A stretch of DNA of 12,999 bases. Origin: Bacillota bacterium (GTDB lineage Bacteria; Bacillota; Dehalobacteriia; UBA4068). The DNA is taken from positions 1 through 12,999 of the forward strand of contig WRKD01000178.1 of assembly GCA_009778255.1 (NCBI GenBank), read 5' to 3'. The notes under the pieces are model-generated. The model made no database searches and had not been told where the DNA came from. It worked only from the letters and a program-made list of their open reading frames with translations. Position numbers and translations under genes: made by a program. Shown in pieces: positions 1 through 6,431 of this stretch; the stretch's first letter is position 1, and every line of letters begins with the position of its first letter.

Positions 1-114
1 CTTTGTCACGTTGATATATGTGACGCGGCTCACACCAAGCACATCGGCGACTTGCTCTTGTGTAAGACCATGCGCTAAGCGGATGTTTTCAACATTATTA
101 ACTACCTCACCCAT
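1..114 (-). CDS. XRE-family helix-turn-helix regulator (partial, N-terminus only)
   Basis: The first 38 codons of a minus-strand gene run off the left edge of the window. The visible protein starts MGEVVNNVENIRLAHGLTQE and continues QVADVLGVSRVTYINV. This is the classic lambda-Cro/XRE pattern: a leading helix, then LTQEQVADVLGVS as helix 2 and turn, then a recognition helix starting SRVTY. Such proteins are usually DNA-binding repressors of phage, toxin-antitoxin or conjugative modules. The start is supported by an AAGGGAG ribosome site about 10 nt upstream and a sigma-70-like promoter at 146-174. The C-terminal part, which would show whether this is a lone regulator or one fused to or followed by a peptidase, lies outside the window. 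The fold is clear; target and partner are not known. Confidence 0.85.
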   Translation of the reverse strand, partial: MGEVVNNVENIRLAHGLTQEQVADVLGVSRVTYINVTK

Positions 115-145
115 GATAAGAGCACTCCCTTCTTAAATAAGAATT

Positions 146-174
146 ATGATACCATACTAAATATCAAAAGTCAA
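146..174 (-). promoter_or_regulatory. Promoter of the XRE-family gene
   Basis: On the minus strand TTGACT (169-174) and TATCAT (146-151) are separated by exactly 17 nt. This is a good match to the housekeeping consensus TTGACA-N17-TATAAT. Transcription would start about 25 nt upstream of the AAGGGAG ribosome site and run into the regulator gene. Binding was not tested. Confidence 0.65.
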
Positions 175-216
175 TATAAATTCCCAAGTATGTATAAATT
201 ACTGTACATTTATTTT

Positions 217-242
217 ATATGTGCAGAGATTCGTGCACATAT
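217..242. repeat. Inverted repeat, 9-bp arms, 8-nt spacer
   Basis: ATATGTGCA (217-225) is followed after GAGATTCG by its exact reverse complement TGCACATAT (234-242). It lies upstream of the XRE promoter, in a gap with no convincing gene. There is no T-run on either side, so it is not an obvious terminator; an operator or other protein-binding palindrome is possible. A second, imperfect inverted pair lies at 282-293 and 312-325, and a short direct repeat (CGCAGTAAA) occurs at about 291 and 332. The rest of 175-448 is AT-rich and shows nothing else that I can support. Confidence 0.5.
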
Positions 243-448
243 GCTAGATGAAATAATTGCAAACGAGCATAAAGAAGTATACCACTATTGCGCAGTAAAA
301 ATATAAAAATCGCGCAAATAGTAGGCCACCACGCAGTAAATATATGAAACAACATTATAAATTCGTTAACAATCAAGATATAAAACGTATGCTTAAATAT
401 GAATAACAAATATCCTGGCGTGAATAACGGTAAACAAAAACACAACAA

Positions 449-898
449 TCATAATCCGGGAAAATAAACAATAGACTGGATCGTTGAAACAAAATATGTG
501 GATAAACTAAGCAAACGCAAGATAAAAAGAAAGCCGGGAGTGCATCCCGGCCATAATACAGTAAGGTTTTTTTGCTGCTTTACAAATTCAATGCTTAACG
601 CATATTCGATCACGCTGGGCTCAGTTAACGGATAAATGTCTTTGCCCCATTTAAAGGTATCGGCTACTCGGTCTTTAGCAATACCCGCGTATTTGAGGCG
701 GCTTGCGAACCTTCTCTTCTCGTCATCGTAGCGCTGGCTGTTCAAGGTTTGGCGTAAGTTTTCGAGGTTTGACATCGGCATGCCCAGGTAAATGGCCTGG
801 TCGGCTAAACGTGGTAAGTTCATGGTCTGGAATTGGCTAACAATACTTTCGATCACAGCGGCGGAATCTTCCGCCGCACTTTCTTGCTGTAAGTTCAT
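449..898 (-). pseudogene. IstB-like (IS21 helper ATPase) gene, truncated at the Walker A loop
   Basis: The first ~115 residues match the N-terminal part of IS21-type IstB / DnaC-like helper proteins. There is a helical lead segment, then the diagnostic stretch EKRRFASRLKYAGI around residues 60-73, an FKW element near 82-84, and EYALSIEFVKQQKN at about 98-111. In intact family members this is followed by a hydrophobic strand and a GxxGxGKT nucleotide loop. Here the sequence instead reads LWPGCTPG and then about 30 unrelated hydrophobic residues up to a TGA stop at 449-451. Family members are about 250 residues; this one is 149 and lacks every ATPase motif. A strong ribosome site (GGGAGGG) precedes the ATG. 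The homology ends where a terminator-like hairpin begins (533-551). I infer a decayed insertion-sequence helper gene; the loss of function is clear if the family call is right. Confidence 0.65.
520..551 (-). terminator. Rho-independent terminator (minus strand)
   Basis: GCCGGGA (533-539) and TCCCGGC (545-551) form a perfect GC-rich 7-bp stem with a 5-nt loop. On the minus strand the stem is followed directly by TTTCTTTTT. This is a textbook intrinsic terminator for the transcript starting near 1258, and it sits inside the nominal reading frame of the broken IstB-like gene, exactly where its homology stops. Confidence 0.7.
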
Positions 899-915
899 AA
901 TATCTGCCCTCCCTT

Positions 916-1248
916 TTATTTTGGGTTCCCGTGTGATGCAGCCAAATTTGCATGGGCATTTGGTTCAGCTTCACTAGAGCCGCCCCAAAGCGCGTCGTAA
1001 CTGAACGGGTCGCCCTGTTCCACATAAAAATCGTCATCAAGCAAGAATTTGTCAAGCCCTTCTAGACCAGTTTCATAGCTTAACTATGATATAATTAAGC
1101 TAGAGACATATGTCAATCTTAGCTTGTTAATTCTCGTCATGGCAGCCATAAGCTGTTCCATAGAGGCATCAACAGCCTACTCCGTGAACAGAATATTATC
1201 AGAAATATCCTTGGAGGTGTTGACAACAATTGTCTTCCTCCATACCAT
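916..1248 (-). pseudogene. Unidentified reading frame broken by two in-frame TAG stops
   Basis: A single frame runs from ATG at 1246-1248 (or a non-standard ATT at 1228-1230 placed 6 nt after GGAGGA) to a TAA at 916-918. It is interrupted by TAG at 1177-1179 and TAG at 1084-1086. The three pieces read like protein rather than noise: TIVVNTSKDISDNILFTE, then AVDASMEQLMAAMTRINKLR, then GLDKFLLDDDFYVEQGDPFS and a GS/A-rich tail. The last piece ends 17 nt before the IstB-like start, so the two would be co-transcribed from the promoter at 1265-1293. Position upstream of istB would fit an istA remnant, but I see no integrase-core motif and do not claim that identity. Nearby genes use TAG as a genuine stop, so decay is more likely than readthrough. 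Confidence 0.45.
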
Positions 1249-1264
1249 TGTATGAAGTAAAATT

Positions 1265-1293
1265 ATTGTAGCAGAAACCATCTGTGCTGTCAA
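1265..1293 (-). promoter_or_regulatory. Near-consensus sigma-70-type promoter of the accessory operon
   Basis: The minus strand shows a perfect -35 hexamer TTGACA (1288-1293), a 17-nt spacer and TACAAT (1265-1270). It is the best-matching promoter in the window. It drives the broken frame at 916-1248 and the IstB-like gene, and the hairpin at 520-551 ends the unit. The upstream stretch 1294-1420 holds one further short open piece on the minus strand (about 1322-1399, ending TGA) with protein-like composition but no identity. Confidence 0.7.
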
Positions 1294-1423
1294 TTAGCAA
1301 TCCAGGCTTGAGAGTGCTAATTCACAGAATATTCACACCAGCTTCTTGCGCGGGCCTCTCGGCTTGGATTCCGGGCGTTGTTTCACACCATTTGGGAAAA
1401 AGTTATAATCGAAATACACAACA

Positions 1424-1464
1424 AATCCGAACCCATCTCCCACAGGGAAAATGCGGTTCGGATT
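1424..1464 (-). terminator. Long hairpin downstream of tRNA-Leu (possible terminator)
   Basis: AATCCGAACC (1424-1433) and GGTTCGGATT (1455-1464) are exact 10-bp inverted repeats. Inside the 21-nt interval a smaller stem, TCCC-ACA-GGGA (1438-1448), can also form. It starts about 10 nt past the tRNA 3' end in the direction of tRNA transcription and is followed by TGTTGTG, a poor T-run. It may end the tRNA transcript. Because it lies at the tRNA/accessory boundary, a recombination-site role is an alternative. Confidence 0.45.
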
Positions 1465-1473
1465 ATATTGGTT

Positions 1474-1558
1474 TGGTGCGGTAGATGGGACTTGAACCCA
1501 TACGCCTTACGACACACGCCCCTCAAACGTGCCTGTCTGCCAATTCCAGCACTACCGC
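1474..1558 (-). tRNA. tRNA-Leu (anticodon GAG)
   Basis: The minus strand folds as a class II tRNA. The acceptor stem is GCGGTAG (5') paired with CTACCGC (3'), with discriminator A and an encoded CCA at 1474-1476. The D arm contains the GGAATTGGCAGAC pattern typical of leucine tRNAs. The anticodon stem CACGT/GCGTG encloses the loop TTGAGGG, giving anticodon GAG, which reads CUC and CUU. A long variable arm follows, then the T arm ATGGG-TTCAAGT-CCCAT. All stems pair (one G-T in the anticodon stem). It appears to have its own promoter at 1593-1621. Confidence 0.95.
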
Positions 1559-1592
1559 CTATTAAATAGAAAAGAAAAATTCTGCGAGATTA

Positions 1593-1621
1593 ATTTTATC
1601 ATATCGCTTTTTTTTTTGCAA
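1593..1621 (-). promoter_or_regulatory. Probable promoter of tRNA-Leu
   Basis: On the minus strand TTGCAA (1616-1621) and TAAAAT (1593-1598) are 17 nt apart, and the predicted start lies about 28 nt upstream of the tRNA 5' end. The spacer begins with a run of ten A. The -35 has two mismatches. I see no terminator between the preceding gene (stop at 1639) and this site, so readthrough from that operon may add to tRNA transcription. Confidence 0.5.
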
Positions 1622-1638
1622 GTTTAATTTCAACTCTA

Positions 1639-2676
1639 TTATAGTATCCTCTGCAAGCGGCTATTTTCTGTTATTCCCGGTATACGTCCGCGCTTAGCTA
1701 CATCTTTCCCTTCAACCTGCTTAAGATCCATGGTCATATCTATTGGTTGGGCGCCGGAAATATAACTACCTACCCCAAAAGCCGCAGCCCCGGCTTCCTT
1801 TAATAAGCGTAAGCGTTCCGGAGTCAAGCCACCCGAAACAAATATTTTAACATCCTGATACCCGGCTCTGTCTAAACGAGCTCGTATTTCCTTTACTAAC
1901 TCAATTCCTACTCCACCGCGTTCGCTGGGTGTATCTAATCTTACCCCAGCTAAATGTCCCTGCATGGCTTCGGCTAAACGTAGGCTTTCTTCTGCTTCAT
2001 CCTTAAAAGTATCCACTAAAATTAATCGTGAACTATTTTCCGGCATACATTCATCATAGGCCAAAGCCGCGGCAACTGTATCGCCAACAATTAGAAATAA
2101 AGCATGCGGAGCAGTACCTACCGGTTCCATGCCGGCAAGCTTTGCCCCCAATATGCAACTGGAATTACCAACACCTCCAATAATAGCGCTGCGTTCCATT
2201 ACCGGCGCTACCGCCGGATGCACATGTCGTGCGCCAAATACTGTAACTGGGCTATCTTTGGCTGCTAGTGCGATCTCCCTAGCTGCCGTTGCCCAACCGG
2301 AAGAAGAAGCCAGAATCCCTAAGAGAGGAGTTTCCAATGCTCCATACTGTTCATAAGGCCCGCTTATTCGCAACAATACCTCCTTTTCTTGGAAACGTTG
2401 ACCCTCCGGTAATGCCCAAACTTTTACTTTTCTTCCTTTAAGTAGGCTGAGAATTTCCGGTAACCCGGCAAAAACACCGGCTTTACGTGCGAAGATTTCT
2501 GCTGTAGCCTCTCTTGCGCCTATACCCATATGTTGCAGTATTTGTAAGGTTTTAATAAAATATATATCTGTAGTAGCGCCGTTTAATATCTCTTCGTGGG
2601 TAGCAGAAAAAAAAGGCCTATCCTGTTCTACCGTAAAAGCAGCAACCTCTGTTAAATTCTCCAACTGTTTATTCAT
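1639..2676 (-). CDS. pncB: Nicotinate phosphoribosyltransferase
   Basis: It joins nicotinate to PRPP, giving nicotinate mononucleotide in the cytoplasmic NAD salvage (Preiss-Handler) pathway. The 345-residue protein is of the short type related to archaeal-like and quinolinate-type transferases. Visible family signatures are EEILNGATTDIYF at residues 28-40, FGARHVHP at 147-154, GTAPHAL at 187-193 carrying the conserved histidine, VRLDTP at 245-250, FVSGGL at 279-284 and the phosphate-binding GVGSYIS at 301-307. I chose the ATG at 2674-2676 because GAGGG lies 7 nt upstream and the family N-terminus begins here. An in-frame ATG at 2706 with AAAGGGA 4 nt upstream would add ten residues. It is last in the six-gene minus-strand run, 57 nt after the transglycosylase gene. 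The family is secure; substrate choice (nicotinate versus nicotinamide) is inferred. Confidence 0.88.
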   Translation of the reverse strand: MNKQLENLTEVAAFTVEQDRPFFSATHEEILNGATTDIYFIKTLQILQHMGIGAREATAEIFARKAGVFAGLPEILSLLKGRKVKVWALPEGQRFQEKEVLLRISGPYEQYGALETPLLGILASSSGWATAAREIALAAKDSPVTVFGARHVHPAVAPVMERSAIIGGVGNSSCILGAKLAGMEPVGTAPHALFLIVGDTVAAALAYDECMPENSSRLILVDTFKDEAEESLRLAEAMQGHLAGVRLDTPSERGGVGIELVKEIRARLDRAGYQDVKIFVSGGLTPERLRLLKEAGAAAFGVGSYISGAQPIDMTMDLKQVEGKDVAKRGRIPGITENSRLQRIL

Positions 2677-2733
2677 TTTTATACCCTCGCTTCCAAGTAT
2701 AAGCATATATTCCCTTTATGATTATTATTTCCT

Positions 2734-3306
2734 CTATTCGCCATATAAATTATGATACATATTATAGCTTTCATATACATGGCTTATATACTTGCGCGTT
2801 TCAGAAAACGGTATACCTGAAAGTTCTTGAAGATTGCCGTTCCATACACCACTGGCTATCCATGAATTTACATTACTCATACCGGCATTATAAGCAGCTA
2901 CAGCAATTACCATATCGCCATTATAGTAATCTCGCAGCCAATCAATATACCAGCAGCCTAAACGAATATTGTTCTCCGGTAGCCAAATATCTTCCTCCGA
3001 TAAATTAAATCCGGCTACTTCTGTAATCCACTGAGCTGTGGAAGGCATCAATTGCATTAAGCCACGCGCGCCGGCCGGAGATTCTGCTCTTAATTTGAAA
3101 TCACTTTCCATACGGATAATAGCATAGATCAACCAGGGGTCTATTTCATATTCTTTCGCTATAACTTCGACCTGCGCTTGATAATTCAAGGGATAGAAAT
3201 AGCGTAGAATATGTTGGCGATAATAGAAAAAGGCAAATAAAACTAAAGCCAACGCTAAAAGCATTATTAAGCTATAGGGGCCGCAGCCAAAATGTTTTTT
3301 CTTCAC
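2734..3306 (-). CDS. Membrane-anchored lytic transglycosylase (SLT family)
   Basis: It would cleave the MurNAc-GlcNAc bond of peptidoglycan non-hydrolytically, outside the cytoplasmic membrane. The N-terminus MKKKHFGCGPYS is followed by a hydrophobic segment at residues about 12-28, which fits a signal anchor. The goose-lysozyme-like SLT domain follows: the catalytic glutamate is in RMESDF (Glu67), then GLMQLMPSTA at 82-91, the NIRLG element near 113-117 and VAAYNAG at 136-142. All three diagnostic motifs are intact. I chose the GTG at 3304-3306: AGGA precedes it by about 8 nt and it gives a positively charged signal start. A TTG at 3321 lacks a ribosome site. It begins 16 nt after the coaE stop, so the two are probably co-transcribed. 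At 190 residues it is a compact SLT protein with no extra cell-wall-binding domain. Confidence 0.88.
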   Translation of the reverse strand: MKKKHFGCGPYSLIMLLALALVLFAFFYYRQHILRYFYPLNYQAQVEVIAKEYEIDPWLIYAIIRMESDFKLRAESPAGARGLMQLMPSTAQWITEVAGFNLSEEDIWLPENNIRLGCWYIDWLRDYYNGDMVIAVAAYNAGMSNVNSWIASGVWNGNLQELSGIPFSETRKYISHVYESYNMYHNLYGE

Positions 3307-3322
3307 ATCTAGTTCCTGCAAT

Positions 3323-3904
3323 TTATATTAATTTTTCTAACTGTTTGCGAAGTTTTTGTACGTCTCCATCATTAATAATCAAATTATCGGCAAAGGCTGT
3401 TTGGGCCTGCGGTGATAATTGAGCTGTAAGCCTCTGTGTGATCTCTGCTTCGTTTAAGCCATCGCGCTGTGCTAAACGGTCGTATATTTGCTCTATGGGT
3501 GCTGTTATCAGCCAAATCTCGTCTACCATATCGGTAAAACCGCCGCTGATTAAAATAGCGGCTTCCAGAATAATCATTTTTTCCCCTGCAGCACTGAACC
3601 GGTCTATTAAGTATTCTGCTTCTTTTCGTATTAATGGATGCATTATGGCATTTAAACGATTGCGGGCTTTGGCATCAGAGAAAATTATTTGAGAAAGCGC
3701 TTTACGATTTAAACTGCCTTCAGGAAGCACATATTCTGCTCCAAAAACCGTGCAAATTTCTGTAAGAGCCGGGCAACCAGGTTCTACCACTTGCCGAGCC
3801 AAAGCATCTGCCTCAATAACAACTGCGCCCATTTCTCTCAATATGGATGCTACTAAACTTTTTCCGCTGCCTATTTGTCCGGTCAGACCAATGATTCTGC
3901 TCAT
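3323..3904 (-). CDS. coaE: Dephospho-CoA kinase
   Basis: It catalyses the last step of coenzyme A synthesis, ATP-dependent phosphorylation of the 3'-hydroxyl of dephospho-CoA. The 193-residue length is normal. The P-loop GQIGSGKS spans residues 9-16. The catalytic aspartate of the usual DAD-x-x-AR motif is present (Asp33), although the first Asp of that motif is Glu31 here (IEADALARQVVEPG). HPLIR near 88-92 and the LID-type region with RLAQRDGLNEAEI around 143-155 are as expected. The ATG has GGGAG 6 nt upstream. The gap from the mtnA stop is 48 nt and the gap to the transglycosylase start is 16 nt, so the gene sits inside the operon. Confidence 0.95.
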   Translation of the reverse strand: MSRIIGLTGQIGSGKSLVASILREMGAVVIEADALARQVVEPGCPALTEICTVFGAEYVLPEGSLNRKALSQIIFSDAKARNRLNAIMHPLIRKEAEYLIDRFSAAGEKMIILEAAILISGGFTDMVDEIWLITAPIEQIYDRLAQRDGLNEAEITQRLTAQLSPQAQTAFADNLIINDGDVQKLRKQLEKLI

Positions 3905-3952
3905 ATAATTCTCCCATATAGTTGCAAAAATATATAAAACAGTAAAAAATAT

Positions 3953-5014
3953 CTAATAATATCTTATGCCTTGATCTGTAATAATGGCGCTGATCAACTC
4001 AACTGGTGTTATATCAAAAGCTGGATTATATACAGTTATATCTGGAGGGGCTATGCGTTCTTTGAACCACATTTCAGTCACTTCTGCCGGTTCACGTTGT
4101 TCAATAACAATTTCGGCGCCACTGCTTGCAACAGTATCTAAGGTGCTGTACGGCGCACAAACATAAAAAGGCACATTATAATAATGCGCCAATACAGCTA
4201 AAGCTAAAGTACCGGTTTTATTAGCAGTATCACCATTTAAAGCTATACGATCTGCCCCAACCCATACAGAATCTATTTTGCCCGCCGCCATCAAAGAAGC
4301 AGACATATTATCACAAAGTAATGTGACATCAACTCCCGCATTTTTTAGTTCATAGGCTGTTAAGCGCGCCCCCTGTAATAATGGGCGGGTTTCTCCGCAA
4401 TATACTTTTAGCTCCAACCCCTGTTCCAACCCACAGTAAATGGGCGCTAACGCTGTCCCAAAAGCAGCGGTGGCTAAATGCCCGGCATTACAATGTGTCA
4501 GTAGGCTATCTCCATCATTAAGCAAAGATAATCCATACAGGCCTATGGCGCGGCAGCAAGCTGCATCCTCTTTTTCAATAGCTTGGGCTTCAATAAGTAA
4601 TACTTCTTTTAGTGTTTCTATATTTTGAGTTGAGCAGTTTATCACCGCCTGCTTTAAACGTGCAAGTGCCCAGCTTAAATTAACCGCTGTTGGTCGCGAT
4701 GAGCAAAGATATCGTTGTTTTTGAGTTAATTCAAATAAAAATGTAGCTTTATCTTTTGCAAAGCTAAATCGCATGGCTAAATATAGCCCAAAGGCTGCCG
4801 CAATACCAATAGCAGGAGCGCCTCGCACCTGTAAGTTACAAATGGCTGCGTAAACTTGTTCCGCATTCTCTAGGTTAATAATACATAAGCTGCCCGGCAG
4901 TTGAGTTTGATCTATAATACTAAGTGCACCTATCATATTGTTCCATGCTACTGCAGATGGCAATGATTTAATATTAGGAATTATATTCTCCTCCAATCCA
5001 GTGCAACGGTTCAC
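3953..5014 (-). CDS. mtnA: S-methyl-5-thioribose-1-phosphate isomerase
   Basis: It converts 5-methylthioribose-1-phosphate to the ribulose-1-phosphate form in methionine/methylthioadenosine salvage. The protein is homologous to eIF2B-alpha-type folds. Motifs seen (GTG-start numbering): VRGAPAIGIAAAFG at 63-76, TAVNLSWAL at 109-117, THCNAG at 173-178 with catalytic Cys175, ETRPLLQGARLTAYEL at 208-223, DNMSASLM at 235-242, and GADRIALNGDTANKTGT at 253-269 with catalytic Asp255. The start is uncertain. The GTG at 5014 has no ribosome site, while a strong GGAGGAG (4988-4994) lies inside that frame, 6 nt before an in-frame ATT (4979-4981). Starting there would give a protein close to the family N-terminus. 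It follows pgeF by 18 nt. The enzyme call is firm; it could conceivably act on a related sugar phosphate. Confidence 0.92.
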   Translation of the reverse strand: MNRCTGLEENIIPNIKSLPSAVAWNNMIGALSIIDQTQLPGSLCIINLENAEQVYAAICNLQVRGAPAIGIAAAFGLYLAMRFSFAKDKATFLFELTQKQRYLCSSRPTAVNLSWALARLKQAVINCSTQNIETLKEVLLIEAQAIEKEDAACCRAIGLYGLSLLNDGDSLLTHCNAGHLATAAFGTALAPIYCGLEQGLELKVYCGETRPLLQGARLTAYELKNAGVDVTLLCDNMSASLMAAGKIDSVWVGADRIALNGDTANKTGTLALAVLAHYYNVPFYVCAPYSTLDTVASSGAEIVIEQREPAEVTEMWFKERIAPPDITVYNPAFDITPVELISAIITDQGIRYY

Positions 5015-5032
5015 TCTATAGCTATATAAATA

Positions 5033-5869
5033 TTAACATAACATCATAACAGCAGCCATTGTTCCTCTTGCTTTTCCTTGAATACGATGAGAAAAAAACA
5101 TTTTTGGATTACAGATAGTACATATTCCACTAATAATAATGTTTTCTGGCTTTATACCTGATTTAATTAAAAAGAGGCGGTTTGCCTCCCACAAATTCAG
5201 TTTATATTTTCCGGGATTATTCTTAACTGTACACAATAATGAAACGGTTTCATTGCAAAAATCCTTAAAGCAGGCCGCAACCTCTTCTCCTATTTCATAG
5301 CAGCAAGGTCCAGCAGATGGACCAATGCCTACCAAAATTTCCGTAACCGCTACGCCATGTTGCACAAAGCACTCTACCATAGCGCTAGCCATTCCAAGTG
5401 CTGTACCGCGCCATCCGGCATGAGCCAACCCAATAAGACGCTGTTTAGGCGCATAAAAGAAGAGCGGCGCACAATCGGCATGATATGTTATAATAGGCAA
5501 GTTTAAAACTCCGGTTATCAAAGCATCTATATTGTTATAACCTACAGGCCTTGTCATCCCTCTTCCAGCATCTTTTTCAAATGCTTCATAAATATTAATG
5601 GTGTGGTTCTGCTGGGTTAATACCGCATGGTTATAATCGATATTTATTGCTGCAGAAAACCGCCGCCAGTTTTCTCTAACATTTACCGCTGTATCTTCAG
5701 GATGAGCATAAGCTAAGTTTAGGGTAGAGCAACAACCGTGACTAATTCCGCCGATTCGGCTTGAAAAAGCATGTATTAACCCAGGCTGTTGCTGTAAAAA
5801 AGGGAAGCTATAATAAAGCAATCCTTTTTTTGCCATTATATGCATATTAGTTTCATAGAGGGTTTTCAT
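5033..5869 (-). CDS. pgeF: PgeF/YlmD-family multicopper-like purine nucleoside phosphorylase (laccase domain)
   Basis: This cytoplasmic family (YfiH/YlmD, formerly 'polyphenol oxidase') is now known to phosphorolyse adenosine, inosine and methylthioadenosine and to deaminate adenosine. Diagnostic elements are QQNHTINIY near residues 86-94 with His89, THADC-type YHADCAPLFF at 129-138 with Cys133, AHAGWRGTALG at 149-159 with His150, GPSAGPCCYEIGEEV at 183-197 and the C-terminal FFSHRIQGKARG at 258-269. His89, Cys133 and His150 form the family zinc site. The 278-residue length is normal. The ATG lies 4 nt after the pgsA stop and its ribosome site AGAGGG is inside the end of pgsA, so the genes are translationally close. 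Placement directly before mtnA fits a role in making methylthioribose-1-phosphate. Confidence 0.9.
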   Translation of the reverse strand: MKTLYETNMHIMAKKGLLYYSFPFLQQQPGLIHAFSSRIGGISHGCCSTLNLAYAHPEDTAVNVRENWRRFSAAINIDYNHAVLTQQNHTINIYEAFEKDAGRGMTRPVGYNNIDALITGVLNLPIITYHADCAPLFFYAPKQRLIGLAHAGWRGTALGMASAMVECFVQHGVAVTEILVGIGPSAGPCCYEIGEEVAACFKDFCNETVSLLCTVKNNPGKYKLNLWEANRLFLIKSGIKPENIIISGICTICNPKMFFSHRIQGKARGTMAAVMMLC

Positions 5870-5873
5870 GATA

Positions 5874-6431
5874 TTAGGACCCTCTTAATTGAGTCTTTAG
5901 CATATTGTAGTATCGAATCAGCGAATAAGCCATTAGTATAGCAACTGTTAAAGAAATACCCCAAATACTGCCTTTAGCAAAACTATGCCCAAATAACATA
6001 ATAGCAATAGCTGCTACATAAAAAACAATCGTAGCTACTTTGCCCCACCACCGGGCGGCAAAGGGTTGTTTACCGCGTAACAGCAATGCAATACCCATTA
6101 AAGCCATGAGCATTTCTTTTATTGCCAAGACAAATGCTAGCGGCAATAATGCCGTATAAGTTAGACATAAAACAACGGCAACACAAACTTGTGTTAATTT
6201 ATCTGCTACCGCATCCAATACTTTACCTAAATTAGTAATTTGATTAAATTTACGGGCAATAAAACCATCCGCAGCATCTGTTAAGGCAGATATTATTAAC
6301 ATAATTCCTGCAACGATAACATTTCCTTTTAGATAGTAATGTAAAACCAAAGGTATTAGTGTTATTCTAATTATTGATAGTATATTGGGTATACTAATTA
6401 CCTTTATAGAGTGTATGCTTCTTCGGTTCAT
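5874..6431 (-). CDS. pgsA: CDP-diacylglycerol--glycerol-3-phosphate 3-phosphatidyltransferase
   Basis: It is an integral membrane enzyme that makes phosphatidylglycerol phosphate, the committed step to phosphatidylglycerol and cardiolipin. The complete CDP-alcohol phosphotransferase motif D-x2-D-G-x2-A-R-x8-G-x3-D-x3-D is present from Asp52 to Asp77 (DAADGFIAR, then G69, D73, D77). Several hydrophobic helices surround it, for example residues 13-31, 36-51, 81-118 and 130-170. The 185-residue size fits PgsA. The ATG has GGAG 7 nt upstream. It is the first gene of the minus-strand run and faces away from the origin; I could not find a clear promoter for the run in 6432-6540. A related CDP-alcohol transferase with another acceptor cannot be fully excluded. 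Confidence 0.88.
   Translation of the reverse strand: MNRRSIHSIKVISIPNILSIIRITLIPLVLHYYLKGNVIVAGIMLIISALTDAADGFIARKFNQITNLGKVLDAVADKLTQVCVAVVLCLTYTALLPLAFVLAIKEMLMALMGIALLLRGKQPFAARWWGKVATIVFYVAAIAIMLFGHSFAKGSIWGISLTVAILMAYSLIRYYNMLKTQLRGS

Noticed and set aside
215..448. A minus-strand open frame of 77 codons rich in hydrophobic residues
   Set aside because: The region is AT-rich, has no ribosome site, and the composition (Phe, Leu, Ile, Tyr) is what AT-rich noncoding DNA gives; no motif or partner is seen.
916..1248. Amber reassignment or selenocysteine/pyrrolysine-like recoding
   Set aside because: TAG ends the transglycosylase, mtnA and recF genes at their family-normal lengths, so TAG is a working stop here; the frame in question is more simply a pseudogene.
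1284..1569. Two overlapping plus-strand open frames
   Set aside because: They run through the tRNA-Leu gene and the long hairpin on the other strand and have no ribosome site; they are shadows.
3307..3321. TTG start at 3321 for the lytic transglycosylase
   Set aside because: No ribosome site precedes it, while the GTG at 3304-3306 has AGGA at good distance and gives a lysine-rich signal start.
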